In this document: positions 22,772 through 34,255 of the stretch, piece by piece
How positions within the stretch are numbered: position 1 is the stretch's first letter
How the letters are laid out: each line of letters opens with the position of its first letter
Assembly: GCA_951640165.1 (NCBI GenBank)
Contig: OX621250.1
Span: 310,001-374,000 of the forward strand
Source of the DNA: Pseudoips prasinana
Taxonomy: Eukaryota; Arthropoda; Insecta; Lepidoptera; Nolidae
Direction of reading: 5' to 3'
Length of the DNA: 64,000 nt
The notes under the pieces: model-generated
What the model saw: the letters and a program-made list of their open reading frames with translations, nothing else
The model's database searches: none
Told to the model about the DNA's origin: nothing
Translations under genes and position numbers: made by a program

Positions 22772-23440
22772 TTCTCGAGTGGTGACCACGAACCGGAAGA
22801 CGAATCAACTGTGTTCTTGGGTATCACTATTGACTCAATGCTACAATGGAGACAACAAATAGAAAAAGTGTCCGGCAAATTAAGTTCTGCAGCACATGCA
22901 GTGAAAACTATTAGACGGCTGACTAATGTTGACACAGCTAGAATTATTTATTTCAGTTATTTTCATAGTGTTATCTAAAACCCTATGGAATTCTTCTCTG
23001 GAGTAGCTCTGCTGACAATAACACCATATTCATATTACAAAAAAGAGCTGTAAGAGTTATCTATAATCTTGGCCCGAGAGTGTCTCTGAGAGAAAAGTTC
23101 AAAGAGATTAACATTCTAACTGTACCATCTCAGTAAATAATCTATGAAAACCTACTATAATGTGCATAAAATTATTAAAGCCAAATTGTGTGTACAACAT
23201 TTCTGATAATTTAAGTTATAAAAGTGCTTGGGATTGAGTTGTTCTGAGTCAACATACATGATTGTAATTAATCTTAAGTTTATTTTATTAAAAAAAAAAA
23301 CCTACTGAGTTTTCTGGCAGTGTTTTTCAGTAGCTGCCACGTCATGCACTGCACGTCAGGGTAAAAAAAATATGACGAATCCACATAAATGTAATTTTTT
23401 TACGGAATAAACAATTTTTGACTTTGATTTTGATTTTGAC
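22772..23440 (+). mobile_element. Jockey/CR1-group LINE 3' fragment
   Basis: Polyprotein C-terminal remnant (about 22785-23140), then a 3' UTR and the tail 'aataaacaatttttgacttt' plus '(gattttg)n' at 23399-23440. The short direct-repeat tail is typical of the group. Immediately downstream, without a gap, lies an RTE fragment. Confidence 0.8.
22785..23140 (+). pseudogene. LINE RT C-terminal remnant with frameshift and stop
   Basis: Frame 1 reads ESTVFLGITIDSMLQWRQQI, then KLSSAAHAVKTIRRL and ARIIYFSYFHSVI, and hits a stop at about 22978. The next block (RAVRVIYNLGPRVSLREKFKE) follows in another frame. FLGITID...W..Q/HI and AYF/YFSYFHSV..YGI are the conserved post-RT blocks of Jockey/CR1 LINEs. 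Confidence 0.8.
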
Positions 23441-23595
23441 GCATCGTGTGTAGGCCTCCTACAAGATGGACCGATAATCTTGTGCGGGTCGCTGGAAACG
23501 GCTGGAGGCGATTAGCTCAAGACCGGCACTTGTGGAGATTTTGGGGAAGGCCTTTGTCTAGCAATGGACGTCTTTCGGCTGATATGATGAACTTA
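23441..23595 (+). pseudogene. RTE LINE C-terminal end
   Basis: The frame RPPTRWTDNLVRVAG, then GWRRLAQDRHLWRFWGRPL, is the RTE-clade terminus. It is followed by 'caatggacgtctttcggctg' and 'atatgatga', the usual RTE 3' end. It is much shorter than a full element and abuts the tail of the LINE at 22772-23440. Confidence 0.85.
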
Positions 23596-23659
23596 TTTAC
23601 AATTTGAAATAATGGGTTCAAAATCGGTGAACTTCAAATCTATTTGATTTATTATAAAA

Positions 23660-23815
23660 TTTTACTTTATGTCATGCGTCACTATTAGTTCCACTCAAAT
23701 TGTCATGCTGTGTACACTTGTTTAGGAATACTGTCTAGAGCTAAACCTTAATGTATACTTTTCTGTCATGTATTGATGATATTCTGTTTTGTGTGCCAAT
23801 AAAATAAAATAAAAA
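23660..23815 (+). mobile_element. Possible LINE 3' terminus
   Basis: 'ttttgtgtgccaataaaata' followed by (aaata)n resembles the 3' end of a polyadenylated LINE. No coding part is attached. Confidence 0.4.
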
Positions 23816-23834
23816 AATATAATTATTGAACAAA

Positions 23835-23965
23835 TCTCGTCATCATCACTTCAGTGTCCGCAGCTGAACCGGATCTGCTCAATTGGCGGTTTTGGGAATT
23901 CCGCATTCTGCGGCTTCCCGCTCCATTGCAAGATCATCAGTCCACCTTGTGAAGGGCCTGCCTAT
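23835..23965 (-). pseudogene. RTE LINE C-terminal fragment, opposite orientation
   Basis: Read on the minus strand: RNIGRPFTRWTDDLAMERE, then AAECGIP, the RTE GRP..RWTDDL motif, closing with '(gatgat)' tail sequence at about 23838. It faces the plus-strand RTE terminus at 23441-23595 tail to tail, 240 bp apart. Confidence 0.75.
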
Positions 23966-24454
23966 GTTGCGTCATGTATTAAATTACATCAGATAAGGTA
24001 TTAAACATGTTTCTTTATTGTGTTCTAAGTAAAGACTAGACTAGTATTAGACTGTGACTTTAATACTATTTTTCATATAACATTATTTGAAAAAGAAAAT
24101 CGCTCTTCACTGTATCTTCATTGTCAATAATTATTGAGTGAAAGTTTACGGTTACAAAAAAAAGAGAGAACAAAGTATGGTCTCGAGCTCTCTCTCGTAG
24201 TGAAGTTAGTTTTGGGTGTTTCAAGTCAGTTTGTTTAACTTGTAAGCAACCTATTTTGAACTCACAGTATCTCTTAACTAAAGTAATTATTGAAATATTA
24301 TAGTAGATTGTAATACAATAAATATCAGTGGGCAGAGTCGTACAACTCTGGCGCACCGGTAATTTATTAGCGAATCATTAGAATTTTACATTTTATTTCA
24401 TAACCATTCTTTACATTTAAAGTATTTGATTCATATGACTTCCAGGGTTGCCAA
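23966..24454. other. Unassigned sequence
   Basis: A 96-codon minus frame (24066-24356) has no recognised domain. Confidence 0.4.
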
Positions 24455-24640
24455 CTGAAAACCAGCGCTAGGTGTAACCCACCCAGCTTGTGAAATCGAA
24501 CACGCAGGTATCGTAATTTTGTGCGTTTTCGCAAATCTATGTATGTAATGTCTTGTAGAACTGTTTGTTATATACATATTTGTACTCGTCACTTTGCGCT
24601 GAATTAAATGTTTTCATTTCATTTTCATTTCATATTTGTT
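24455..24640 (+). mobile_element. LINE 3' terminus
   Basis: It ends 'gaattaaatgttttcatttc' then '(attttcatttc)', a short-repeat tail like those of the Jockey/CR1-group copies at 32118-32148 and 48560-48595. No coding sequence is left. Confidence 0.5.
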
Positions 24641-25439
24641 GGAAGATTTAACAAGCATTATTAGCATTATTGGCAATGCGATGTGTAAATTAATAATAAA
24701 TGGGATTTTAAAATTTTATCTTCTTCCGGAATCTTTAATTTGATCTGCCAGTGTATCGTCCGTAAACTAACGTAAAGCCCACACAGGATTGGTAGAGGGT
24801 GCATGTTCGAGACCCGCCGGATGATTAAATTTATAATTCCCCAATTTAAGATTAACGTACAAGTACAAATTCTAATAAAATGTTAGACAAGCAAGAAATG
24901 TTAAATGTTTCTCGTAGACTCAATATTACGAAGTCGATAGATACGATATGTCTCGTTCAATAGCAAATGTTTATATTTTAGCATTGTTTAAACGCTTACT
25001 GTTTTATATAATTTGTTAATAGATTGTAACATGAACCATGCCTCGTCATTTTTAATTTACAATTAAAAATCACAATTTGACACTTTTCTGTAACACGTGT
25101 CACGTTTGTCACCTAATAACCATAGTTCAATATTATGTTGTTTGTTTGTAAGGAATTTACTACAGTTTTATATAAACTCGTAAACCGTTGCGGTTCCGTA
25201 TTACGACGCCATCCATCCACATTCCACATGTTATATGTTATCCTATAACATAGTAACAACATGTCATATGCGCTCCCGTGACATATACATGAGAATATAA
25301 TTCGTTCTTTATCAATAAAACAGTTTGAAACCCGTGAAAACAATAGATTAAATTAAATTAAAAACGGCACATTACATAGAACTTTAGTTCTTTTTTGGGC
25401 AGAATATTATTTTTAGTACATCAGCCAATATCCAGAAAT

Positions 25440-25515
25440 AGTCATTATCCTATCAACAAAAAGACGTCCACAGCCGGACAAAGTCCTCCCCCAAAAGATC
25501 TCCACAATAGCCGGT
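25440..25515 (-). mobile_element. RTE 3' end fragment
   Basis: 'aaagacgtccacagccggac' and 'aaagtcctcccccaaaagat', then 'ctccacaat', are the complement of the RTE terminus seen at 23540-23590. Confidence 0.65.
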
Positions 25516-25523
25516 CAAAATGT

Positions 25524-27060
25524 ACATACATACATACATACATAGACTCACGCCTGTTTCCCAGAGGGGTAGGCAGAGACAACGGATTTCCATTTGTCAC
25601 GATCTTTGCATACTTCTTTTGCCTCGATTACTGACATTATATTCTTCATACATGCTCGCCGGTTTAGGGTACTTCTGACCTGCCCTTTCTTGAGAACATC
25701 TCCAATTTGGTCAGAGAATGTTCGACGTGGTCTTCCCCTTCCGGTTGTCCCATTCACACAGGCCAGGTATACTTCTTTTGTCAATCTTCTTTCATTCATC
25801 CTTTCTAAATGGCCAAACCATCTCAGCATGCCTTTTTCAATCTTTGTGACTACATCCTCTTTCACACCACAACGCTCTCTTACATCAGTATTTCGAATTC
25901 TGTCTCTCAAAGTCACACCACACATACTTCTCAGAGCTCTCATTTCCACTGCATTTATTTTACTTTCATTCTTTTTCTGCCATACCCAACTTTCACTTCC
26001 ATACATTAAAGTTGGCACTAACACTCCATCGTGCACGGCTAGTCGAGCCTTCTTTGATACTTGCCGGCTACTCATAAAGGCGTGTAGTGCCCCATTCACT
26101 CTATTCCCCGCATTTACTCTTCTAACAATATCTTTTTCATATTTCCCATCTCTCGTAAACAAAGTTCCCAAATATACAAACTCATTCACCTGTTCGACTT
26201 TCTCTCCTCCAATCACAATATCACACGTTGTCGTGTATTCATCCCTCTCAAATACCATTACTTTCGTCTTACCTACATTCATTTTCATCCCTTTCCTTTC
26301 AAAAGCTTCATGCATATTTGTTACCATCACCTGCAACTCGTCCGCAGATGATGCAAGTAGAACTTGATCATCAGCGTACAGCAGACATTTGATGAGTAAC
26401 TCATTCATCCTTACACCGCATTCACTTTCTTTCAAATCTTTTAAACAGCTATCCATGAATAGGTTAAACAACCACGGTGACGCTACACATCCCTGTCTAA
26501 CACCCTTTTGGATGCTAAACCACTCGTTGTATGACCCGTTAATCCTCACGCAAGCTCTGGAATCCCTATAAAGAGATTTTAGTGCTTGAACAAGGTTGTC
26601 GTTCAACCCATACATGGACAGTACCGACCATAGTTCACTCCTCAACACTCTATCGTAGGCCTTTTCTAAGTCTACGAAGGCACAGTAAACCTTTTGGTTT
26701 TTGCCCAAAAACTTCTCTACTATGCTTCGCAGAGAAAAGACCTGATCCGTGCATCCCATTCCTTTCCGAAAACCTGCCTGTGCATCCCATATTTTCGCAT
26801 CGGTTTCTTTCACAACTCTTTCAACCAATACTTTTGCATACAACTTACCAACGACGCTGAGTAGACTAATGCCCCTATAGTTTTTACAGTCTTGCCGTGA
26901 GCCTTTCCCTTTGTAAAGAGGTACGATGACAGCCTTGCACCAATCACTTGGCACTTGGCCGGTGGTATAGCATAAATTGAAAAGGCTGCACAGCTGACTC
27001 GCTATGACGCCATGTCCAGCCTTCAGCATCTCGGAAGTTATCCTGTCATCGTTGTCAAAA
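25524..27060 (-). mobile_element. 5'-truncated non-LTR retrotransposon with open RT frame
   Basis: The 3' end on the minus strand has 'ctgggaaacaggcgtgagtc' followed by (tatg)n, complement of the (cata)n run at 25524-25546. This tail is characteristic of a lepidopteran LINE group close to RTE/Proto2; I am unsure of the exact clade. Coding homology begins at about 27058, at the start of the RT domain, so endonuclease and N-terminal RT are missing by 5' truncation. A second, very short 3' end of the same family is at 59428-59475. The unbroken frame implies recent insertion. Confidence 0.85.
25548..27029 (-). CDS. LINE reverse transcriptase, 493 codons, N-terminally truncated
   Basis: This is the longest open frame in the window. 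Reverse transcriptase blocks appear in order: PLYKGKG at about 37-43, [16 protein letters not shown] at 50-65, [12 protein letters not shown] at 85-96, catalytic [11 protein letters not shown] (Asp120), [18 protein letters not shown] at 176-193, catalytic YADD at 218-221, GKTKVMVF at 253-260 and VYLG at 285-288. A post-RT region carries YGSESW (343-348), a WFGHLERM segment and GRGRPRRTF (430-438), ending in a DRDKW block. In intact elements an apurinic-type endonuclease precedes this. The annotated Met is arbitrary, since homology continues about 10 codons upstream to a stop at about 27065. RT chemistry could be retained, but without the endonuclease autonomous mobility is not expected. Many antisense shadow frames overlap it. 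Confidence 0.93.
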   Translation of the reverse strand: MLKAGHGVIASQLCSLFNLCYTTGQVPSDWCKAVIVPLYKGKGSRQDCKNYRGISLLSVVGKLYAKVLVERVVKETDAKIWDAQAGFRKGMGCTDQVFSLRSIVEKFLGKNQKVYCAFVDLEKAYDRVLRSELWSVLSMYGLNDNLVQALKSLYRDSRACVRINGSYNEWFSIQKGVRQGCVASPWLFNLFMDSCLKDLKESECGVRMNELLIKCLLYADDQVLLASSADELQVMVTNMHEAFERKGMKMNVGKTKVMVFERDEYTTTCDIVIGGEKVEQVNEFVYLGTLFTRDGKYEKDIVRRVNAGNRVNGALHAFMSSRQVSKKARLAVHDGVLVPTLMYGSESWVWQKKNESKINAVEMRALRSMCGVTLRDRIRNTDVRERCGVKEDVVTKIEKGMLRWFGHLERMNERRLTKEVYLACVNGTTGRGRPRRTFSDQIGDVLKKGQVRSTLNRRACMKNIMSVIEAKEVCKDRDKWKSVVSAYPSGKQA

Positions 27061-28721
27061 TGTAACAGTAAAGATTATTAAATCTCAACCTTGAACGTTA
27101 TTAACTTAATTTTGGGAAACTCAAACAAAACGGAGTTAGGGTGAAACAAGGGGGTAATGTAGGAGGGGAGAGGGGAGGGCACGTTAAATATTAACAACAG
27201 GTTACTTACATTAGGCGCGCGAACAATACGCCGCGCGCCGGCCCAGCGGCCGCTGGTTAAGGTCACAGATAAAAACTGTAAGAATCGCCACTTTGTCCGA
27301 CTAAACTAATTGTGGTTTGATATATTACACGAAACCACCAACCACCGAGTAATTTGTATTATTCGTATATAAGTTACTGATTCATCTTCTTTCACGTTTC
27401 TAAAGCCCTTAATCTCTTTTAATTAAGATCTTGTTTGTCGTCTTTGTGTTTAAGTAAGTCATGTTTATAATAATTATGCCAAAGTTACAATAACAACGCA
27501 AAGCTAAACCTCACCGCGAGCTACTCCAGAGTGTCTTCGGAGATCATAATTATTTACCTATTCTACTTATTATGTCCCACTACTACACAAAGGCAAGGGA
27601 GGTTTTGTCGTGGAATTGTAGGGGATAATAAATAGAAAAGTCTTTAATATTTCAATTGCATTTATATATAATATATGATTACGTAGACCCAGAACGATTT
27701 TGCTTGTGTCACCAAATCTCTAACTTTGGAGTTGGTTAATAATGTAAAAAATTAAAGTAATCGATGGGCGATATTATTATATTGAGTGTTTATTCCAGAC
27801 GACTGTTGGATGGATAGTAGGTTAAATTAAAAATACCGACATCATTACAAAAAACTGCGTCATTACTTATATTTATGAAATAGTATCCTGTGCGCGTTGC
27901 TACGGCAATATTTGAAATTCATTGGAAAGATAGTGGAGCCCTCTGTCAAAGATTGGTCGTATCAACTCAGAAGCCTACGTGGAGTAATGCACAACACTTT
28001 GCTGAAGATCATCACATGATAAAATGCATAGTTTACGATTCTATAAAGGGCATACAGACAAACATTCATTTTTATATAAATAGAAGAAGAAAATACGTGA
28101 AGTTCCCATAGACTACACAGTAAATGCCTATCAGTTGAATTGGTTTAGTCCCTTCTACCTATTTACTTTTCTATGACAGCATCACAAAGTTAGCTTTAAT
28201 GTTTACCTAATGAACCCATGGCCATGCATTGTGCTAGGTGACTCCAAACAATAATATCAGCGGAGCCACTACCGGATGCTGTTGTGAACTAAATATACAT
28301 GAAACTGCTGCCATGTGCACCTTTTGATGCGTCCATACAGGTTGTCAGCCGAAAAGATAATTTGTCACTGTCACTGTTATGCTGCATTGATTATATTACA
28401 ATTATAGGTTACTATAGGAAGATCCCCATGCGATGGTGAAATGGCATTGTAAGATTAGCTCTGCGAAAGTAGATCAAACTGGCTCAAAATCAACATAACC
28501 AACGCAAGGGAGGGAACTCGACAACTTAACAATGGGCAGAATACATTGATAGAATATTACAACTACATAAAAGAGTAGCGAAACGAATCATAATTTCTCC
28601 CTAAACTTGTTTGTTATTTAGAATTAGTTCAGTTGGTACCGTAAGTACCAACTTCAGTAGGTTTTCTATATTTTACTAACGCTTGTTATATGACAAGGTC
28701 ATAGGAATCCAGTATATAATA
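27061..28721. other. Unassigned 1.7-kb stretch
   Basis: A GC-rich patch at 27214-27262 ('aggcgcgcgaacaatacgcc', 'ccagcggccgctgg') stands out and may be a CpG-type regulatory patch. An RTE-like 3' scrap ('tgtcccactactacacaaag') is at 27571. A 73-codon frame at 27890-28111 is not recognised. Confidence 0.4.
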
Positions 28722-28975
28722 TTAAATAATATCCTAGTAAATTATTCATACACGGCCATCTGATCCCAAACTAAGCAGAGCTTGTACTATGGAAACCAGA
28801 TAACTGATATACAACATATAAGTACTACTTTTCTGTTGTAAATACATACTTATATAGATAAATACACCTAGACACAGGACAAATAGACATGTTCATGCAC
28901 ACAAATATCTGTTCTGGGTGGAATTGAACCTACACCCTGCAGCGTGAAAGGCAAGCATCTACCAAATAAATACCG
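28722..28975 (-). mobile_element. SINE-A copy
   Basis: It has 'catctgatcccaaactaagc', 'agagcttgtactatggaaac' and 'cacctagacacaggacaaat', plus a decayed head complement ('ggaattgaacctacaccctg'). Confidence 0.85.
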
Positions 28976-30355
28976 CTACTACACTTCGTAGCGGATTGAA
29001 ATGTCCGTACTAAACATTTTGCAGATAATTATGCAACCATAAGCTTTCTAGTTCAACATCGTACCGTGATCGTTTAGCGCTAGTCCCCGGTACACTCGGG
29101 TCGCTCGTACCGGGTCGCGGTACATATTTAATGCGACCATAAGCGACCGGCGTTCACATTACTCTTCCCTTCATCGCTACACCGCCAACATTTTTATTTT
29201 TCATTTCCGTTGTGATATACTTTAATAGGAGCCACTGAAGTAATAATATAAGGCATTAGGTAACAATTTAAAGTTTTCTCTAGTGATAATATACTCGTTT
29301 GAGGCAAAAAAAGAGAAATAAAATGTATTAAGTTGGAGAACTGCAAAAGTCACCAAGCTCCTTTGCAAAATCCTAGCAAAATATTTTTATTTATACAACT
29401 TAGTTGGCAAACAAGCATACGCCCCACCTGAGTTTTAACGGAATTTTCACGCGATTCTGGTTATTAAATACTACTGGACGCCCAAGAAGCTGCCCTTCTG
29501 CTTAAACTTGATACTCGCACGCACGCACACTCGTTAACTATATAAAAAATAGACCCGCATGGAGGGGCTTTACACGTTTCCTTACTACTTAATTTCTAGA
29601 AGTCAACTTTTACAGCAAACCGCGTTAAAACTTCCTTGCTAGTAAGTGGTTAGTAATAATACTGCAGTAACGAAAGGTTATTACAGGTAACAATTTAAAG
29701 GTTATTAGTGGCGGATCCCTTCTACTAATCAATGGATTAATAGAAGGAATCGGCTTCTTTCATGAAATGTTTTTTGTGAAAATTGGCAAATGTAACCTCG
29801 TTTTTTTTCTATGGCATTAAAATGCACAGAGTTATGGATTGTTAATAAAATTATAGATAACCTAAATAATAACACTTGACCTTGATCATATAGATGGTCA
29901 ATGTACCCACAAGATTTTCACGTTAATTTAATGACATTCTATACACATATATAGAATTTTTCGGTAAGTAGTACAAAATATGTACGTACTATTGACTGTT
30001 CTTCAGTTTGCATTGCCGGTTCGAACGGGACATAATATGCAAATTGCATATGTGTGTGCGTAAACACATATGGCCTCTATTTTCTCAGCTTCACGATCTG
30101 ATGACATACACTAGTCGATATGACCAGAGATGAGGCAGGCATGAGCGCAGGTTTTACGCGCCTGTCCGTGACTCGAGATTTGTGAACTATGTTTTACAAG
30201 TTTTAATTGTTGTATCTATCTATTTGGTGAATCAAAAATCCCTAAGACACACATTTACTTAAAAGTAAGGTTCACACATTTTTGTGGTCATCAAATTGAT
30301 AGCGTTTTGTTAAATTTATATTTTTTATCGTACTGATAAAATGGAAAGAAGAATA
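28976..30355. other. Unassigned 1.4-kb stretch
   Basis: The block 29070-29160 is GC-rich with repeated 'cggtac/gtaccg' elements ('ccccggtacactcgggtcgc' then 'tcgtaccgggtcgcggtac'). No gene or family was recognised. It could be regulatory but nothing proves it. Confidence 0.4.
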
Positions 30356-30357
30356 TA

Positions 30358-30515
30358 TCCTATTAATATAATAAATGCGAAAGTTTGTGAGTATGGATGT
30401 TTGTTACTCTTTCACACAAAAACTACGGAACGGATTTTTTGATAGTTTGTAGTAATATAAAGTAATATATTTATATAGTTTAACGGGGGTGAAATCGCGG
30501 GGCACCACTAGTTAG
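30358..30515 (-). repeat. tagctgtg repeat copy
   Basis: Complement copy: 'ctattaatataataaatgcg', 'ttgttactctttcacacaaa' and 'tttaacgggggtgaaatcgc', then 'ggggcaccactagt'. Confidence 0.8.
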
Positions 30516-31005
30516 AAATGTAAATTAAATTCCATGTAGGTTATTAAAACTACCCACGAAACCTACGATAACTGAACTTGTAAAGTTATTTAACAAATAA
30601 GGAATTGTATAAATTTCCCAAAACACCTTCCCAAGCGGCGACAGTACTCAGAAACTCGAGTCGCAAATCTCAGAAATGGGTCAAAAATTTACAATTGAAA
30701 CTGACGCCTGCTCGCTAAGTACAGGAAATGACCTCGATTTACATTAAAATTCAACGGAACGGTTTCACTCGACGCTCCGGAGAGTGCAGGAGGGCTCCAG
30801 AGGCGAGGGAAGGAATCTCGCTCACTATAAACTAAATTATAAAGCTTTGTTTGTATCGCTGCATCGTTCCATTCCAAATGATGTCAGGCACATCTCGACC
30901 TCTTAACTCAAGTAAATAGAGGTCCACCTCGTTTTAGCGTAAATAGTGTACGTATGTGTTTAAGTAAATAAACAAATAATAGAGATATATAATAATAATA
31001 AAAGA
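30516..31005. other. Unassigned sequence
   Basis: A 62-codon minus frame at 30689-30877 is not recognised. No repeat was seen. Confidence 0.4.
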
Positions 31006-32148
31006 GAATAATATTAACTGGATGGATGCCAATAATCTGAGAGCTAATATAGGAAAAACTAAATTGATGCATTTTAGTCAACGAATTCCTACCTCTCCAG
31101 AAATGACTATTAATTATAAAAAAACAGCCAGTCAATACAGCGCAGACAACAAAATTTTTGGGCTTGACTATAGATAATAAGTTATCATGGAAACCGCACA
31201 TTGATATTTTATGTAAAAAAGTAAACAAATCAGTGTATGCACTTTTTGAACTCGCACAAATGTCTGACGCAAATACTGTCCTCACTGCATACCATGGCAT
31301 GGTGGGCACAGTTCTTAGATATGGTATAATTTTCTGGGGAAACTCTACGGATAGAGAGGTAATATTTAAAGCTCAGAAACGGTGTATTAGGGCTATGTTT
31401 GGGCTAAAAGTAACAGATAGTTGTCAACCACTCTTTAAGCAGCATAAAATATTAAATGTACCATGTTTATATATTTACGCGGTAGCTGTATTTGTAAAGA
31501 CAAATGCGAATTTATTTCCATTAGCTTCTGCGGCGTATTATAGGCAACAGCGAGACACACATCGTCTGCGTATACTTAAAACAAACACTACTCTACTGCA
31601 CAAAAGTATATTTCATATGGCTTCCATAATTTATAATAAGTTGCCAAAAGGGCTTAAAGAGTTAAAATTTGATATATTTGAGAAAGAACTAAAATGTTTT
31701 CTAATTACCAAATGTTATTATAATTTAAGTGAATATTTAAATGATAAATTTTAACATAAACTATTGTTAATTAATTTATTGATGTTGATTACTACAGGAC
31801 TGACTTGCATTGTAATATCTAACTTTGACACGAATTTATCAAATTGTATCCCATCAAATTATATATAAAATATTTAGGTAAATATTTATCGCGATGAGAT
31901 CCGTGTCCACAGTATATAAAAAAGACGGTTTAATTGTTTTGTTTAATTGGAAAATAATATTTAAATTTATTTTAAATTGCTGACTGTTCACAACATATTA
32001 TATTTTATGCAACACCTACACATGTATGTATGTCCTATGACAAAATTTGCACACCTTGTGGTAGAACACAGTGCACATGTATTACTATGTTACCACCACG
32101 TATAACTTGTGTTATGCAAATAAAAGATTTGATTTGATTTGAGATTTT
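31006..32148 (+). mobile_element. Jockey/CR1-group LINE 3' fragment
   Basis: 5'-truncated within the end of the RT domain. It has the C-terminal coding region 31011-31754, about 360 bp of 3' UTR, and the terminus 'atgcaaataaaagatttgat' with (ttgat)n. Same group as 9312-9968, 47690-48595 and 50365-50515. Confidence 0.85.
31011..31754 (+). pseudogene. LINE polyprotein post-RT region, one frameshift
   Basis: The first block reads NWMDANNLRANIGKTKLMHF, the GKTK segment that follows the YADD block in Jockey/CR1-type RTs. It shifts frame near 31160 at 'ttgggcttgac'. The second, 198-codon block reads GLTIDNKLSWKPHID, VLTAYHGMVGTVLRYGIIFWG, AQKRCIRAMFGLK, SCQPLFKQ and ASIIYNKLPKGL, and ends DKF. All are post-RT conserved blocks. 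The RT catalytic core is absent through 5' truncation. Confidence 0.85.
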
Positions 32149-32215
32149 TTTCACGTAGACTTTAAAAAAAGCGCTTGTAAATAGTCATAATAGTCAGAAC
32201 ATATAAATGTTAAAC
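32149..32215 (-). repeat. Dispersed repeat D fragment
   Basis: 'ttttcacgtagactttaaaa' then 'aaagcgcttgtaaatagtca' directly follow the LINE tail, with no spacer. Confidence 0.7.
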
Positions 32216-32504
32216 CTACACTTCAGACTATCGTAACAGCAAATTAAAACTAATTGTACATATTTAATTCATTTCAATTCATTTAAATTTAGATTCAAAT
32301 ATGGGACCAAAAGGAAAGTCATAATTTTAATATTATTGTAAATTTTTGTAGCATCGATGTAGCAAGCCTGTTTTTTCCATTTAATTTTCCTAACGAACTT
32401 AGCTCATTTCGCGCGATTTGTAAACATTGGAATTTCAATTTAAAATATGTTGTTCACTTGAACACATAGGAATTAAAGTAAGCCGGTGTGCTAGGCTAGA
32501 TTTT

Positions 32505-32712
32505 GTTGCTCTCACCGGCCCGTTAGTGATGGGCGAGGTTAAGCAACTAGGCTCGCGGTCAGCCCATAGATGGATGACCGCTAAAGTGATGTGAGTTCCG
32601 GCCGTCGGTGTATTCATTAGACAACAGTCGTTAAGTCATGTCAGAGGCCTACTGGGCGGCTTGAACAACTCTGACACTATGGTAACCACTGCCCATACGA
32701 TAAGTAAATAAG
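32505..32712 (+). mobile_element. SINE with 5S-rRNA-like segment, copy 1
   Basis: The segment 32536-32582 ('gaggttaagcaac', 'ctcgcggtcag', 'gatggatgaccgc') closely follows the 3' third of eukaryotic 5S rRNA, but the first two thirds are absent or unrecognisable. It continues into a non-5S body ('gagttccggccgtcggtgta', 'catgtcagaggcctactggg') and ends 'gcccatacgataag'. A related copy is at 40430-40690. This fits a 5S-derived (SINE3-type) element, not a 5S gene. Confidence 0.65.
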
Positions 32713-33217
32713 TAATTAGACATTTTTTTAATTTGTTTTAAAAATATAATTTAATTAAATTTAAAATGTACTTGATCTCTAGACACTTTTGATGTGTGTT
32801 TATTAATTAATTGTTGTGCCTAGGGCGCCCACTGAGCATTATTTACCAAAACGATCTTCCAAGTTTAACAAATACCGTAATACGTAACCTTCTAAGTGTG
32901 TACAAATGACGAATACGATGTTATATTATATAAAAGCGGCATCATGTAACAATTGTCTCGGCTCCCATCTTCCGATATTACTCCTCAACTGATTGGAACG
33001 CACCCGTTCTATGTATTGTTCATATTACTCTCTTAAGAAAAAAGGCCAAGTTAAGAGAAGAAACTAATAAATATTTTGGATTATTTTTACTTTATCTTCA
33101 TATTTGTACATATTACCGCAGAGATAATTATTGCGCAAAAAAACTATAGTTTAAACGTTTGATATCGAAGCCGGTTAATCTTCTTACGTTAAATTAATGG
33201 TTCAATCTTTATGGGTA
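32713..33217. other. Unassigned sequence
   Basis: Nothing identified. Confidence 0.45.
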
Positions 33218-33346
33218 ATTGGTCGTCCCACGACCAATCTCATATTAGTTTGGTTCTATCTGTCATAACCTCAGGGTTATGACAGATAGAACGAGTACTC
33301 GAGTGAGAGGCTCTATGCTCGATGCTCACGGCACCTCTCACTGGTC
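33218..33346. repeat. Three consecutive hairpins
   Basis: Hairpin 1 (33218-33238): perfect 9-bp arms, loop 'ccc'. Hairpin 2 (33253-33292): perfect 18-bp arms starting 'gttctatctgtcataacc', loop 'tcag'. Hairpin 3 (about 33302-33344): 9-bp arms 'agtgagagg/cctctcact' around about 24 nt. No recognised element accounts for them. Confidence 0.85.
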
Positions 33347-34015
33347 TGTTGGCTCTTATAAAGTGCTTTAGTAATAGGCGAATTAAGACAAGAAATATTT
33401 AGCTTAGGCATGAATACAATGGAGATGGGATGGGTAACTACATTTTCTTAAATCTAACAAGTTTAAAAAAAATGCAATCTACAAGCTATCCAGTATCTTC
33501 GGAGAGAAGACACGATTATGATTATGATGGCACTGTCTTCACGTGCAAATTGCTACAACTATTTCAGCACACTGCATAATTCAATATTATTTCCAAATCA
33601 ATTAAAATAATTGCTAAAATATTATATGATTGTAAATAAACTTGATGTCTTTTTTCCTTTTACGTATGAGATTATTACCCAGTAACGTCAAAGAAACGTA
33701 TTGTTTCGCAACCTCGTCCTTTCAATCATCTATCAGCCGAGATTATTTCCTCCTGCCTTGTGATATTATTAACATTATCTTTATGAAACGTCTTTGTCAT
33801 ATTACAGGATGATACCAGAACTGTCACATATTATTATGATTAATATAAAAAATACAGTCATTGATTTGTCTACTCTTAGGTATGATAATGCTCCAACTTA
33901 TAATACAGATACATGTTATACAAACATAAGCTGTTAATTTTTTTCCAAAGATTAGTTATTATTGATAGAATTCGTTTTTGAAACAATAAGAGTATTTAAG
34001 GTGTTTAATTATGTA
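33347..34015. other. Unassigned sequence
   Basis: Nothing identified beyond AT-rich tracts. Confidence 0.45.
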
Positions 34016-34255
34016 TCCCATCATCATCTCTCAGCCTACAGCCAGTCCTGACCACAGCTGGACAAAGGCCCCTCCGAAAATCTTCTCAGTGTCCACCATT
34101 TGCGGGTATATACTATAATCGCCACGTTTGGCGGACGGTTTGGCCGCCGCTGCCCGTTTATTAGTAGATTCTCTCGGAATTACTTCTCCGCCCCCCACAG
34201 AATCAGGTGGGGTGTAGATAATCACCGTCAGCCACATGTCTCATAGATTATAATA
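34016..34255 (-). mobile_element. RTE-type 3' end fragment
   Basis: 'catcatcatctctcagccta', 'cacagctggacaaaggcccc', 'ataatcgccacgtttggcgg' and 'caccgtcagccacatgtc' follow the order of the 5643-5955 copy. Confidence 0.65.

Noticed and set aside
25594..26367. 257-codon plus-strand open frame
   Set aside because: Entirely antisense to the RT frame at 25548-27029, low-complexity Ser/Thr/Phe-rich, no domain. It arises from the codon use of the real minus-strand frame.
32536..32582. 5S rRNA gene
   Set aside because: Only about the 3' third is recognisable, and it is fused to a SINE body. No full-length 5S sequence.
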